Below, piece by piece: positions 24,117-34,714 of a stretch of DNA of 64,000 bases; position 1 is the stretch's first letter, and each line of letters begins with the position of its first letter. Made by a program: the position numbers and the translations under genes. Under the pieces are notes generated by a model, which made no database searches, was not told the origin of the DNA, and saw only the letters and a list, made by a program, of their open reading frames with translations. This stretch comes from Pocillopora verrucosa. Lineage: Eukaryota > Cnidaria > Anthozoa > Scleractinia > Pocilloporidae. Location of the stretch: positions 19,020,219 through 19,084,218 of the forward strand of contig NC_089322.1 of the NCBI RefSeq assembly GCF_036669915.1, read 5' to 3'.

Positions 24117-26629
24117 CTACAATGTAGTCGAACTACATTGCATATTTGTCGCCCATCCTGCTTCAGTGCGATGTCTAGTAATACAATTATCATCTAACTC
24201 CAGGTCATAAACGCAATGAATCTTCAGCTGCGGTTCCACATGAAGTCCCACGAGCCCAGCTGTTAACTGTCCCACATCGTTTCCAATGGTTAGTAAGCCC
24301 AATGCAAATTCTCTCTGTTTCGGATCTGGGAAGACCTTAAAGACGGTGTGGGCCGAATTAACATACATTGATCCAGCCACAAATCCACCTGTTGCACAGA
24401 AAATTAGTACGATAGAAACATGCGGCACGAAACGAAACCATGTAGCAAAAATGAAAAACATGAGATGTGCTATCTCTACCACAGCAAAAATCCAAGTTTC
24501 CTCGACTCGCACATAGGGGACCACTTTTGAGCAGGTACAAGAGAGCAGGAAGATATGGAACCTTCCTAAAAACTCTCCAACTTGATAGCATATAATGTAG
24601 TACTGGTAATGGTCTCTTGGAGTGAAAGAGGAGTTTGAAAAGGTAAGGGTCGTAATGATAGACTGGGTTGAGAGGTACGCTGCAAAATAGGTGAGAAATG
24701 AGAAATTGACATACGGCAAAATCTGCCTTGCGACAGAAAATTTCTCTTTCCAGGATAAGCCATGTTCAGGCGAGGTAGGTGCTTCATCCAAGGGGGTCTT
24801 TTCGCTTGAGGGCAGCTGTTTGTACTCGACTCCAGCGTCTTCTTTCGTAATTGAATCGATTTCTTTCTTCTCTAAGATGTAGTAGGTGATTAAGATGAGA
24901 AGCAGCCAAGGGATTGTTGTTGAAATTGTCGTTCTTGATGCAATGCACAGCCACGTTGTTAGGCCTGCAGGATACACGAAAAATATAGTTAGAAACCTCT
25001 TTGTAATTATTTTCTGAATTATCTTTGTGCAGTTCCCCACTCTAAATGTCGCTTCAAAACCAAACCATGAGATTTATTCTGAGGGCCAACAGAACCACCC
25101 GCACACAATTTATGAGGAACACTCTAAGGCTGTTAATACTGCACAATAGGAGACGATTCCTCAGATTTGTTTTATTTTTAAGATTGTAAACAACCAAAAC
25201 TGCCCTAAGCAACTAGAGAGTTACCTAACCAGTAAGACTGAGCTCAAAAACAGAAATCTACGGAACCAAGGGACTCTCGACGTACCACAATCTATAACTT
25301 CTTCGGGAAGAAAGACTTTCCAAATTGCTAGTGCAAGTGACTGGAACTCTCTCCCTACCGAACTTAGAAAAACAACTAGTATAGGCTCTTTCAAATTTAA
25401 TCTTTTTAAACGACTGAGAGACAGTGACATTAGTAACAATAAATGTACAGTGTAACTAGTTGGATTTTTGTAGCGTTTTAATAGTTTTTAGGTTCTTGAT
25501 ATTTTAAATTAGTTTTTTAGTGGTTCTTAAATTGACGGTTTTTAGCAGTCTTATCTTAGCAGTTTTTAGCGTCTTTGAAATATGTAATTTAGAATGATAT
25601 TATTATAATTTTTATTTACTGGACATCTTGTTTAGACCAGCGCTCCAGCGTTGTATAGTGCTGATAGATATCTCCAATATAAATAAAGCTTTTATTATTA
25701 TTATTATTATTATTATTGTTATTATATCCTCCAGGAGGGATTCAAGAGATATTTGCCAATATTTTGCAAGCTGTTTCTTAAAGAAAGAAAAATGATTTAT
25801 CAAGCCTACAAATGGTCAAATAATGCAGTTCTGACACCTTCAAGAAACGGTCTTGTTACATCATATGCAAACGCACTCCTTACGGGGTACTTTGCATCGG
25901 TAAATCTCTAATGAATCGAAACGTTACCACAATCTAAAAGTATTTATTTTAAGGATGGTTTTCACTTACATATAGGGAGCCAATTGCGCCAAAAAATGAA
26001 TCATGAGTGATAAAACTCAATCGCTAGTCCTAGCAACAAATCGAAATTGTGTATCATATTTTTGGCACACATTACTCCCCAATCAGAAGCATACAATGTC
26101 ACGATTTAGTGATTTTCAAATGCTGTATCAAAATGAATGAAAATTGCCATCAAGTTTTCTTACCCGCGTAATAAAAGGGTCCCAGTAGGTAGGCCACACC
26201 GATTCCAGCCACGAGTGCAATTACGGTGACTTCTTGATAGGAGGCAGTCATGGCGAGGAAAGTTATCTCACCTAAGCTAATTCCCGATTCCATAACCATT
26301 ATACCGAGCAACCTTGAGTGAACATTAGGAGCTGATACAAATACGATTAATCCTACAAAAAGAAGCAGCACCGACAGGCAGATCTTCAGCATGTAAGAAA
26401 ACTTTTGAAGGAACCATGGAGCGGTGATTTTTAAACCAAGAACCGATGCAGCCATGGCAATGCTGACAGCAGCAGTGGGGATTTCACTTCCAGATAAGAC
26501 ATCTTCGGCCGCCGTGATGGTTAATGTATCGTAGAACAATGAAAGTATTCCAAATACGAAAAAACAGATAGTGTTTCGGGGACTTTCTCTAATTTCAGAG
26601 CGGCTTGCGTCCGCTGATATTTCTGCCAT
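24117..26629 (-). CDS. CLN3: CLN3 (battenin)-like lysosomal membrane protein, copy B
   Basis: This is a paralogue of copy A with the same two-exon structure on the opposite strand. Exons 26629-26164 and 24964-24117 join in phase 1 after LLGPFYYAG to give 437 residues. Landmarks match family members: AAEDVLSGSEIP, SGISLGEITFLAMTA, SWKEKFSVARQILPY, YQVGEFLGR and SMYVNSAHTV...REFALG. The loop between the halves carries EYKQLP, a tyrosine-type motif at the place where copy A has YEKLPL. No CaaX box ends the protein. The 1.2 kb intron contains a truncated LINE. The start ATG at 26629 is supported by alignment with the remnant at 22807. Confidence 0.93.
25100..25730 (+). mobile_element. 5'-truncated non-LTR retrotransposon (LINE) 3' end
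   Basis: The plus-strand frame 25243-25455 reads LDVPQS...SASDWNSLPTELRKTTS...SFKFNLFKRL and stops with TAA. The pattern WNSLPxxLR followed by FKxxLFKRL is typical of the extreme C-terminus of reverse transcriptases of L2/CR1-type elements. A 3' UTR follows and ends in an ATT tandem tail (about 25691-25725). It lies inside the intron of CLN3-like gene B, antisense to it. Most of the element is missing and it cannot be autonomous. Confidence 0.75.
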
Positions 26630-27950
26630 TGTCTATTTGGCAAATCTTTCGTTATCATACACGATTGTGATTTGAGACAGACAGTCATGGTCGAGAAACT
26701 TTTCACCGGAATTTACAGACAATTTTCTATTGACATGAATTCAGATTTATGGCAGCCCTTTTTTCCTAGGAAGCATTACAAATTAGGCCATCCAATGACC
26801 CCAAAAAATGTCACAATGGCTGGATCATGACATAGTCTTAACTTCAAATATCGGAAAACGTCCGTTCTCAAAATCTGCATCTGGAATAGACGTGTGTCGT
26901 ATTTGAACCGTGAACGCACCGAAACTGTCTTCTTGTTCCTCTGAGATATGATTAAATTGAATTTTTTTGGAAACCATGGCGGATTGAGATTGTTATTTCC
27001 TCTATTTCCGGACAAATAACTCCGAGCAAGAATAAATATCCAAAGGCTATAATGGAATGTTCTCCGTAAGTTTGCCTTTAAGGATGATCGCGACTAAAAC
27101 ACTAAGACATCTAAGAGTAATGTAGGAGTAAGATACAAATACATACGAGCACATAAGGCTACATCCGTGTGACATACGCATGCACACGAGTGAAATTTCT
27201 CATTTTCATCCTTTTTAATTGCATATAGAGCCACTTTCTGGAACACATTCACCATGTGACTTATCGCGCGAAGGCACGCGCGCGGCACATACGTGGAGCA
27301 CTTTTCTTTTCATTTTTTTTTCTTTCGATCTTAACTTAGAGGTGCTTTTTATCCTGTTCACTCGGAAGGATGAGTGTGGGTAGATTTCCACCCGGTAATC
27401 TCAAAGTTGATCAAACCTCGGGAAAGTTTTGCCTACTGTGCATTGTCGCATATCAAATTAAACCACAAGGGTAGTTCAGTAATGCTCTCCATGCAAATTG
27501 AACGAAAAGTTGAAATAGAGAAACCTGTAGATTCATGTTCCTCTGATATGCGAGCCGTAAATTTTATAGTGGATGGCGCTCTTTAAATTCCTCTCTTGAC
27601 AGCAACCTTGAGCTGACTTACTTTCGGCTTTCTAGGCGAAAGGAAATTCTCACGTACATTTAAGTTACCGGGCGACTCTTACACTTTCTTTTAAACATAA
27701 ACACTTTTGATTTTAGCCTGCGAAGAATTCCTCATTACATGTGCTGTGCCATGGGTGTTTCTAACGGTAAGTTTAGAGCCTTGGACTGTTGAGCCAAGCG
27801 AGCTGGCGAGAGGTCTTCAACATATCTGGCACTTATCATCAGTGCATGACTTCGTCTAGCGTTTTTCAAGGACTCAAAATTACTCGCGAGCGAAGAAACG
27901 CCCGTTCTGAAAGGATTGTTTGCTGTGATGTGGTATACCTAGTTCGTTTC
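26630..27950. other. Spacer upstream of CLN3-like gene B
   Basis: The first 300 bases are the flank that was duplicated at 22.8-23.6 kb. The remainder has no supported gene. A short open segment at 27739-27765 ending in a GTAAGT-like donor was seen, but no partner exon was found. Confidence 0.45.
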
Positions 27951-28011
27951 CACATGCTGTACGTCTTTCTCTGATAGCCACTGACTATCAGAGATAGGCG
28001 CACAGCATGTG
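27951..28011 (+). ncRNA. MicroRNA-precursor-like hairpin (candidate)
   Basis: The arms 27951-27977 and 27985-28011 are each 27 bases around a seven-base loop (CCACTGA). Of 27 opposed positions, 24 are Watson-Crick, one is G-U and two are single mismatches. Outer arms begin CACATGCTGT and end ACAGCATGTG. The size and near-perfect pairing suit an animal microRNA precursor, but a tiny palindromic transposon remnant is an alternative. The strand of transcription is unknown. No match to a named cnidarian microRNA was recalled. Confidence 0.4.
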
Positions 28012-28885
28012 CTAAGCAAAGGTGCACAATCTATCTAAATAAAGGCAACTTAGAGGAAATTTATAATTCTCATTGGTTATTGCGGTCATTTTTATTTTGG
28101 TTTTCACGACTCTTAATTGAAAAGCGCCTTGTCAATGAAGCGGTTAAGCATGCATGAAGAACGATGGCTATGTAGCAAAACATTGATCTAGAATTGCTAG
28201 ATTTCCACTTAAGACTTTCACTGCTCTTTGCCTAAATTGTTTGGGCAACGATAAGTTCAGTTTAAAGTAATCTGATTAAAAAGACGCTTCAAGGAACTGA
28301 ATGTGTCAGGGTCGATGGAGGGAATTTACTGTGCCGGTCCACGTTACGTGACTGCATATATTCTTTCGTTTTCTTTGCAACACTGAACTAGACACAACAA
28401 TCCATGATGGTGTTAACGATGTTTTGATCATCGGAGAAAAATTTTCCCAAAATTTGAATTTCGACGGAAGATATTTTAGAGAGTCGTTCGAGAGGGGGAG
28501 AGAGGGAAGGGGACAAAAATAAGAGAGCAACATAGTCTATGAAAACCGAAGAAACGTGGAAGGAATCAAAGCCGAGAAAAGCGGTTTCTCTCAGTATCTT
28601 TTTTTTAGCTGCATTTTCGTCGAACTTCCTCACGCAAACTTGTAACGTGACCAATATCGACCTCTCTAAACTGATCTGCTAAAGAAAACATGAAGAAATT
28701 GGCGAAATCAAGAAAATGGATGATCAACTCAATCCTTATGTAATTCTCTTTTTTAGGGTCGGTTTATTTATATAGTCTAATCTCCTTACTTACAAAAACA
28801 TCCTTCACTTTCCATAAATTTGATCAGTTCATATAAATATTTCTTTTTTCATTATGGCTAACTATGTTTATAAGCGATTTCATTT
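28012..28885. other. Spacer and 3' flank of GPCR A
   Basis: A minus-strand AATAAA (28768-28763) lies 118 bases past the stop of GPCR A and is its likely polyadenylation signal. No other feature was recognised. Confidence 0.5.
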
Positions 28886-29887
28886 TCAGTTACGGAGAGC
28901 CCCTAAATTGATATTTCCACCGCTCAGTACAGCTTCTCCGTGGAAAAAGATTCTTTTGAAGTTTTTTCTATAATTAGAGCTCTGAAAAGCGTAAATAAAT
29001 GGATTTAAGCATGAGTTAAAGTACAGGATATAGCCAAGAACTCGATAAATTTTGTATAAAGACTTATAGTTATTTAAGATGTCTTCGTGTTCTGTATAAG
29101 CTAAATAAACCTCAAAAACTACATATGGTGCGTTACAAATTATGTAGGCTGCTGTAACTGTAAAAGAAACAATGGCAAGAGTACGTTTTGCCCTCAAATT
29201 TTCCCTTTTCGTGCCTGCAGGTGCAGCGGAACAGACAGTGTTGGTAATAAAGATGCCTTTAAGTATCTGGAAATGGCAATAGAACAAACAAATGGAGCAT
29301 ATGATTACTAAAACTATTGTAATTGTTATTTGCCATTTTATAGTCGAAATTCTTTCAATTGTCCATGGATCTAAACATCTTTTCATCCGTTCATCGTATT
29401 CGCTGTAGATAAAACCAGGTAAGGAGAATATTATTGCAAAAATCCAGAGAAATGCTATACGATAACCAATGTATTTCTGACGTCGACGCAAATTGATTTC
29501 CAAAGGCTTGAGAACTGCGAGGTACCGCTCAATTGCTAAAACGAATAAACTGGAGAGCTTGACAGAAACTGAAACACAAGTCATCGCATATCCAGAGAAA
29601 AACTTGCAAATATACGTGCCCAATATCCCACTTGGATGCTCGGCAAAGAGACTCAAAGCTATTGGAATAATGCACCAAATCAATGAGATGATATCAGCAA
29701 CAGCCACGTTTGTCAGCAAGAAGTTGGTGGTCGTGCGCATAGAGGTTGTTTTCCAAGCGATTATTACTACCAAACCATTGCCTATTACGCCGATAACAAC
29801 CACAATCGCATACAGGATCAATAGGGTGATGTTAAACGGTGACAGCGAGTTATAGAGGCCTGTCACATCGATCGAAGAATTAGCCAT
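28886..29887 (-). CDS. Class A (rhodopsin-like) GPCR A, intronless
   Basis: A single uninterrupted frame of 333 residues encodes a seven-helix receptor in the plasma membrane. TM1 holds GNGLVV, TM2 NVAVADIISL, and TM3 starts after the conserved Cys in YICKFF and ends in ERY (the DRY position). ECL2 has a Cys (KRCLDP) to pair with it. TM6 reads IICNAPYVVFE, so the usual CWxP toggle motif is CNAP. TM7 has NSCLNPFIYAF (NPxxY). The tail is short. Intracellular loop 3 is basic (KRENLRAKRTLA). It is the head-to-head partner of GPCR B. Such receptors usually bind peptides or amines; the ligand cannot be told from sequence. Confidence 0.92.
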   Translation of the reverse strand: MANSSIDVTGLYNSLSPFNITLLILYAIVVVIGVIGNGLVVIIAWKTTSMRTTTNFLLTNVAVADIISLIWCIIPIALSLFAEHPSGILGTYICKFFSGYAMTCVSVSVKLSSLFVLAIERYLAVLKPLEINLRRRQKYIGYRIAFLWIFAIIFSLPGFIYSEYDERMKRCLDPWTIERISTIKWQITITIVLVIICSICLFYCHFQILKGIFITNTVCSAAPAGTKRENLRAKRTLAIVSFTVTAAYIICNAPYVVFEVYLAYTEHEDILNNYKSLYKIYRVLGYILYFNSCLNPFIYAFQSSNYRKNFKRIFFHGEAVLSGGNINLGALRN

Positions 29888-31236
29888 CTTGGTTTTTTTT
29901 CGTACGTTTGCTCACAGCTTTAGGACAACTAATTTCAAGACCAGAAATTGAGAGTAATCAGCCGGCTAAGAGAAGATTTTGTTGACGTCATCTATTGAAA
30001 TTGTAATGCAAGGCCTTAGGGCTGTTATAAGATCTTCTTTCTCCTTTTCTATTTGCCACTAATATCAATCTAAAAATAGTGTATTTTATGCAGATCCCAT
30101 TACAAAAAATACGCCTCTATCAGAGTGATGCATCTAGTGAAAATTTATTTATGACTTTTAAGTGAGGAAAAAAGTTGTTTTAGTTTCTTTTTCAGTTTCA
30201 TGGGGAAGACAAGATTTCATTTAAGGTAAGGGAAGTGTAAAATGATTCAGCTGAAAAGGACGCGTCTAGAGGCGGGACGAACATCATCTTTGACGCAAAT
30301 AAGCGAAAGTTGTAAATGAAGGGTCTTGCAGTAAATCTGAAAATGATGATATGAATGTAACGAATTGAATCATAATGAATTGAATAAGTAAGGTTTTGTT
30401 AATATTTGTAAGATTAATAAAGAAGCAAAGTCATCATGAGTTACTGATTATTTAATATCAGGAAGGTTTTAAAAAGATTCGGGGCTGCTGGGGCTGAACG
30501 CATTTTAAAAAAGAGAAAAGCAGTCATCAGATATCACAGTTTTTTATGCGGCTTTAGAGGTCTTACTTTACGTCAGGCCCGAAAGAACGAATTTTTAAGC
30601 AACAGGGATAAAAAGGTTGAACGGTACCCATGCAATATGATGTGTAATAATGGCCCGGATGGTCATTACATCCCTGAGGAAGAGTTCATAGACATTCTCC
30701 TAGGAAAAATGGTGAAAATGTAAACATAACATAGTCACATGTGCCGCATGATCGAACACTTTCTCCAACCTTCAATCAAACTTGTGTTTTCCAATCTTTC
30801 GATGTGCTCGGGTTTTTATCTGCCCTTTTCCATCGCTTACGTCCACGTGGCGTTGCGTACCTCCTCTCTCCTGAGGGTTTACCACAGTATTTATTATCAA
30901 AAACGTGTTGTTTCGATAATCTAGCGTCATATCTATGTAAATATTTTTGAACGTATAACGATAACATTTCTTTCTTCGTCTTTCATTTAAGAAAGGTTAT
31001 TTTCAAAATCGATTAATTGCTGATGACAATCAATTTTTACAAAGAAAAGCTTTTACCTACCCGATGTATGTGCACTTGTTAAAATTAAACCCTATTGAAA
31101 CCATGAATAGGAGGAAGAAAATGATTTTAATATCACATCATCACATGACGTCATTCGTATCTTTCCTGCTTGTGAAAATGTTTACTTATTCCGCTTTTGT
31201 TTGTTTAGAATTTCTTTCCATACAAAGAACAAAAAG
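29888..31236. promoter_or_regulatory. Shared upstream region of the head-to-head GPCR pair
   Basis: This 1.35 kb separates the two divergent receptor starts and must hold both promoters. No coding exon was supported in it. The small open frames around 30739-30967 overlap on both strands without any family resemblance. Confidence 0.5.
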
Positions 31237-32211
31237 ATGGAAAAATTTTTCATCGATGCGACAAGTCTATACAACTCGCTGTCACCGTTTAATGTCATTT
31301 TATTTATCCTGTATGCGTTAATGGTGGTCATTGGTTTGATAGGCAATTGTTTAGTGGTAATAATCGTTCAGAAAACGATCTCGATGCGCACAACAACCAA
31401 CTTCTTGTTGTCAAATATAGCTGTGGCTGACATTATCTCTTTGGTCTGGTGCATAATTCCCTTGGCTACTTGCCTCTTTGCTGAACATCCAAAGGGGCAA
31501 GTGGGAACGTATATTTGCAAGTTTTTCACAGGATATGCCATGACGAGTATTTCAGTTTCTGTTAAACTCTCCAGTCTACTCATCGTTGGAGTTGAGCGAT
31601 ATCGCGCAGTTCTCAAGCCTTTAGAGAGTGACTACCGCCTGGAGCATATTAACTACATAATAGGCTTTCTCTGGATTTTTGCTGTCATTCTCGCCCTGCC
31701 TGGGTTTATTTACAGCGAATATGATGATCAACTTGGAAGATGCTTACATCCTGGGACAATCGAGAAGACGGCCACTGTAAAATGGCTGATTACAAGCATC
31801 ACGGTCTTGACGGCCGTTTGTTCAATTATTTTATTTTTGTCCTATTTCTATATACTTAAAGGCATTTATGTTAACAAAACAGTTTGTGTTGAATCAGTAG
31901 CAACGAGACAGGTAAACATGAAAGCAAAAAGAAAACTCGCCATAACTTCTTTGACGGTCACAGTTGCATATATCATCTGCAACGCGCCGTTTTTGGTCTT
32001 TGAGATGTATACAGCTTACACCGAAAGAGAAAAAATTAGGAATAACTATGAGACTATGTATACAGTTTATCGAGTTGTGGGGTTTATCATGTACTTCAAC
32101 TCATGTCTAAATCCCTTCCTTTATGCCTTTCAGAGCTCAAACTATAGAAATAACTTCAAAAGGATCTTTCTACGCAGAATAATTGCGTTGCGCAACAACA
32201 GTATAAATTAA
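31237..32211 (+). CDS. Class A (rhodopsin-like) GPCR B, intronless
   Basis: This 324-residue single-exon receptor is a close paralogue of GPCR A. Both start with (I)DxTxLYNSLSPFN and share GNxLVVII, MRTTTNFLL, VADIISL, HPxGxxGTYICKFF, VERYRAVLKPLE (ERY), PGFIYSEYD, ICNAP in TM6 and NSCLNPFxYAFQSSNYR at the end of TM7. The ATG at 31237 is preferred because its product aligns with the start of GPCR A. A longer frame opens upstream only with TTG at 31201. Two AATAAA signals follow at 32388 and 32441. Ligand unknown. Confidence 0.92.
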   Translation: MEKFFIDATSLYNSLSPFNVILFILYALMVVIGLIGNCLVVIIVQKTISMRTTTNFLLSNIAVADIISLVWCIIPLATCLFAEHPKGQVGTYICKFFTGYAMTSISVSVKLSSLLIVGVERYRAVLKPLESDYRLEHINYIIGFLWIFAVILALPGFIYSEYDDQLGRCLHPGTIEKTATVKWLITSITVLTAVCSIILFLSYFYILKGIYVNKTVCVESVATRQVNMKAKRKLAITSLTVTVAYIICNAPFLVFEMYTAYTEREKIRNNYETMYTVYRVVGFIMYFNSCLNPFLYAFQSSNYRNNFKRIFLRRIIALRNNSIN

Positions 32212-34714
32212 GAGGTTTTTACTAGAAGTTGAAGCATAAGGAACAACTGGATTTTTTTTTAACAAATAGCCGGTGTTATTTATTATGATGTTAATAATTA
32301 AAGGGATTTATGGCCATCCTAAAGACCTTCAAAAATTAAATTGTTAACTTTTCAAAGTATGAGCTGGATGAGCATTTCATTGTTGGAAATAAAATTGTGA
32401 ATTACCGCGCATATTTTGAGATTACCAGCAGGAAGAGCTGAATAAAGTGTATTTTGATTGGTGATACCGTCTCCATGGGAACGTTTCAGGGGACAACATG
32501 CTTAGTGACATAACATTTATTAGAGCCGAATCTTTCGCCAAGGGCTGTTTTAAAATAATCTAAAAAAAATCAGTCACCAAGGGGCGAAATGCTGTGAACT
32601 GCTTGAAGACGTCTTAAGTCATTTTTTCCTGAAAAAAACTATATAAATGAGGATTCAGCATTGAGAAGAGGGGGGTTGAGAGATATTTTGCTTTGAAATC
32701 GCCGAATATTTTTCCATGGGTTCCCTCATATTGAATCCATAAGATCCTTTTTCTTAAAATTGCAGCAATGCATCAGATGGAATGTCGCGAGGTCACGGTT
32801 AAAATCCGAGCCCCGGCCAGCTCGTTTTGTTGGGTCTATGCATATGATAGCAACTAGTGAGTTTTATGTCGGCTAAACTATCGCTTACAGCTGTCGTTTA
32901 AACCTTTTGTGACCGTTAATTTCTTGACTGGAAGATGGACTTTCATGATTTGGCAGATCAAATTGGTAATAAAGGAGCTAAATTTCTTTTCCTTCATGAC
33001 GAAGCATAAAATTACGCCACACTGCATGGCTGAAAATAAACGGAATATAGCAGATGTATTTGTGGAACCCTAGTTTATTAGTGAAACATCGGCAGAAGTG
33101 CAGGCCTGGCTACCTTTCTCGCGTAACGGGAGGGTTGCGAAATTTTTTTCGGTTTTAGTCCTTAACGGTTATCTCTTTTCGACAATGTTGTTTTGTAGAT
33201 TTCAAGTCGATATCCTCGTTGAGATAGGAAAACAATGCTTGCCGTTCATTAGTGTGCTAAAAATAAATCACCTTGACTGCGATTATAATAGTTGCCCTCG
33301 AATCAAGTGGCAACCGCAAAAACTTTCCGGTCCGTGGGATTCCTGATTAAAACAGTGCATTATGTCGGCCTGTTCGTGTACATACGTATTCAAAGTCTAC
33401 GTGCTTCTGCCATAGTGAAAAAATACTGTGTAAGTATAGGTGAAAAAATAAACAGCAAAAGCCCAAGGCTAATTCGTGAACCTGAAGTGATTTTAAAGGT
33501 AGGTTTCTCTTTTAAAATCGTCTGACTCCATCGGGAAACAAATTTATTGCAGATACATGATTAAACAATACTGAACGAGAACAAGTTGATCTTGATCGCC
33601 AGAATCGGACATTTGAACGGTTTTTACTAGTTTTCCGTCTTTCTTACCCTCTTCAGTTTCGTTTTACTAGGTTTTTATTTTCCGTTTTTTTTTTAATGAA
33701 TAACGAAGAGGGTCTTTTTTTTAATGAATTTTGCTATTCGTTTACACAGGAACTATTTTACCAGGCCAATATTTCAACATGCAAAATTTCTGATTGGAGC
33801 GAATATTTATCTTTTCAACCAGTTTTCATGGAAACTTCATCTTCAATCGTGCTCTCTGTTCTTTACCAGCCCCAATTCCCTCCTGCTCAGTTCAAGCATA
33901 TAAAATATCGAACTACAATAATAAACCCATGGTAATTTATGATAGCGGTGGAAGCCATCCGCTTATTTAATACCGTTTAAAAATAATTTCGAAGAAGATC
34001 TGAGCATTGTAAGCAGATCAAAGTCGAAAAGACATCTGTGTTACTGCTGTTAAGGTGTAAAAACAATTGCTGACTTGTGATAAAGGCAATTTGAACAAAA
34101 AAATTCCGCTGGCATCGATTTAAACTTTACTAAGACATGTTAGGGGGTAATCAAGCGATTTAACATGTCGTTGACATGTTATATTTTGACAAATAATACG
34201 AATATGATAAATACTCAGAATTTACCCATTGCACAACAAAGGAAATGCTTGTAAATTCTGTTTAAACTATGTCTTAAAGTGCACTTTAGCAGTAATCGAA
34301 AATTACCCTGGTGTTTCGCAAAGGTGTTAGCTTTTATCACGTTTTTTACACGACAATTTACTGGCGTTCTGTTTAATCATTTCCAGCCTACTGCAGATGC
34401 AGAAAAGCTGAAAGTGTTATAATATTAATGTTTATTCAAACAGCGTTCCCGACATTAGTGTTTGTCTGTCGAATATTCAATTCCGTCAGCTGGTGAATGA
34501 ACATCTGCCCGGGCCTGGGTTCAATCTAAAATAACCCCAAATGTAAATGGTTCACTCTTTGTGTCTGTTTATGCAGCAGGGATGATTGTCGTATATAGAC
34601 AAATATACTGCCAGTCTTAAAAGAATGAAGTGAAATCTACGTTTATATACTTGTTCGTTTCACTTATTAGCTTAGAATAGTCGTGAAGGCTTCAAAATTT
34701 CGTGAAGCATCGTC
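32212..34714. other. Spacer between GPCR B and carboxypeptidase A
   Basis: This 2.5 kb includes the GPCR B 3' UTR (poly(A) signals 32388 and 32441) and the carboxypeptidase promoter. No other gene or clear repeat was recognised. Confidence 0.5.

Noticed and set aside
27739-27765. Small exon ending MGVSNG before a GTAAGT-like donor
   Set aside because: No partner exon or family match was found.
31201-31236. N-terminal extension of GPCR B by 12 residues
   Set aside because: It would need a TTG start; ATG 31237 aligns with the start of GPCR A.
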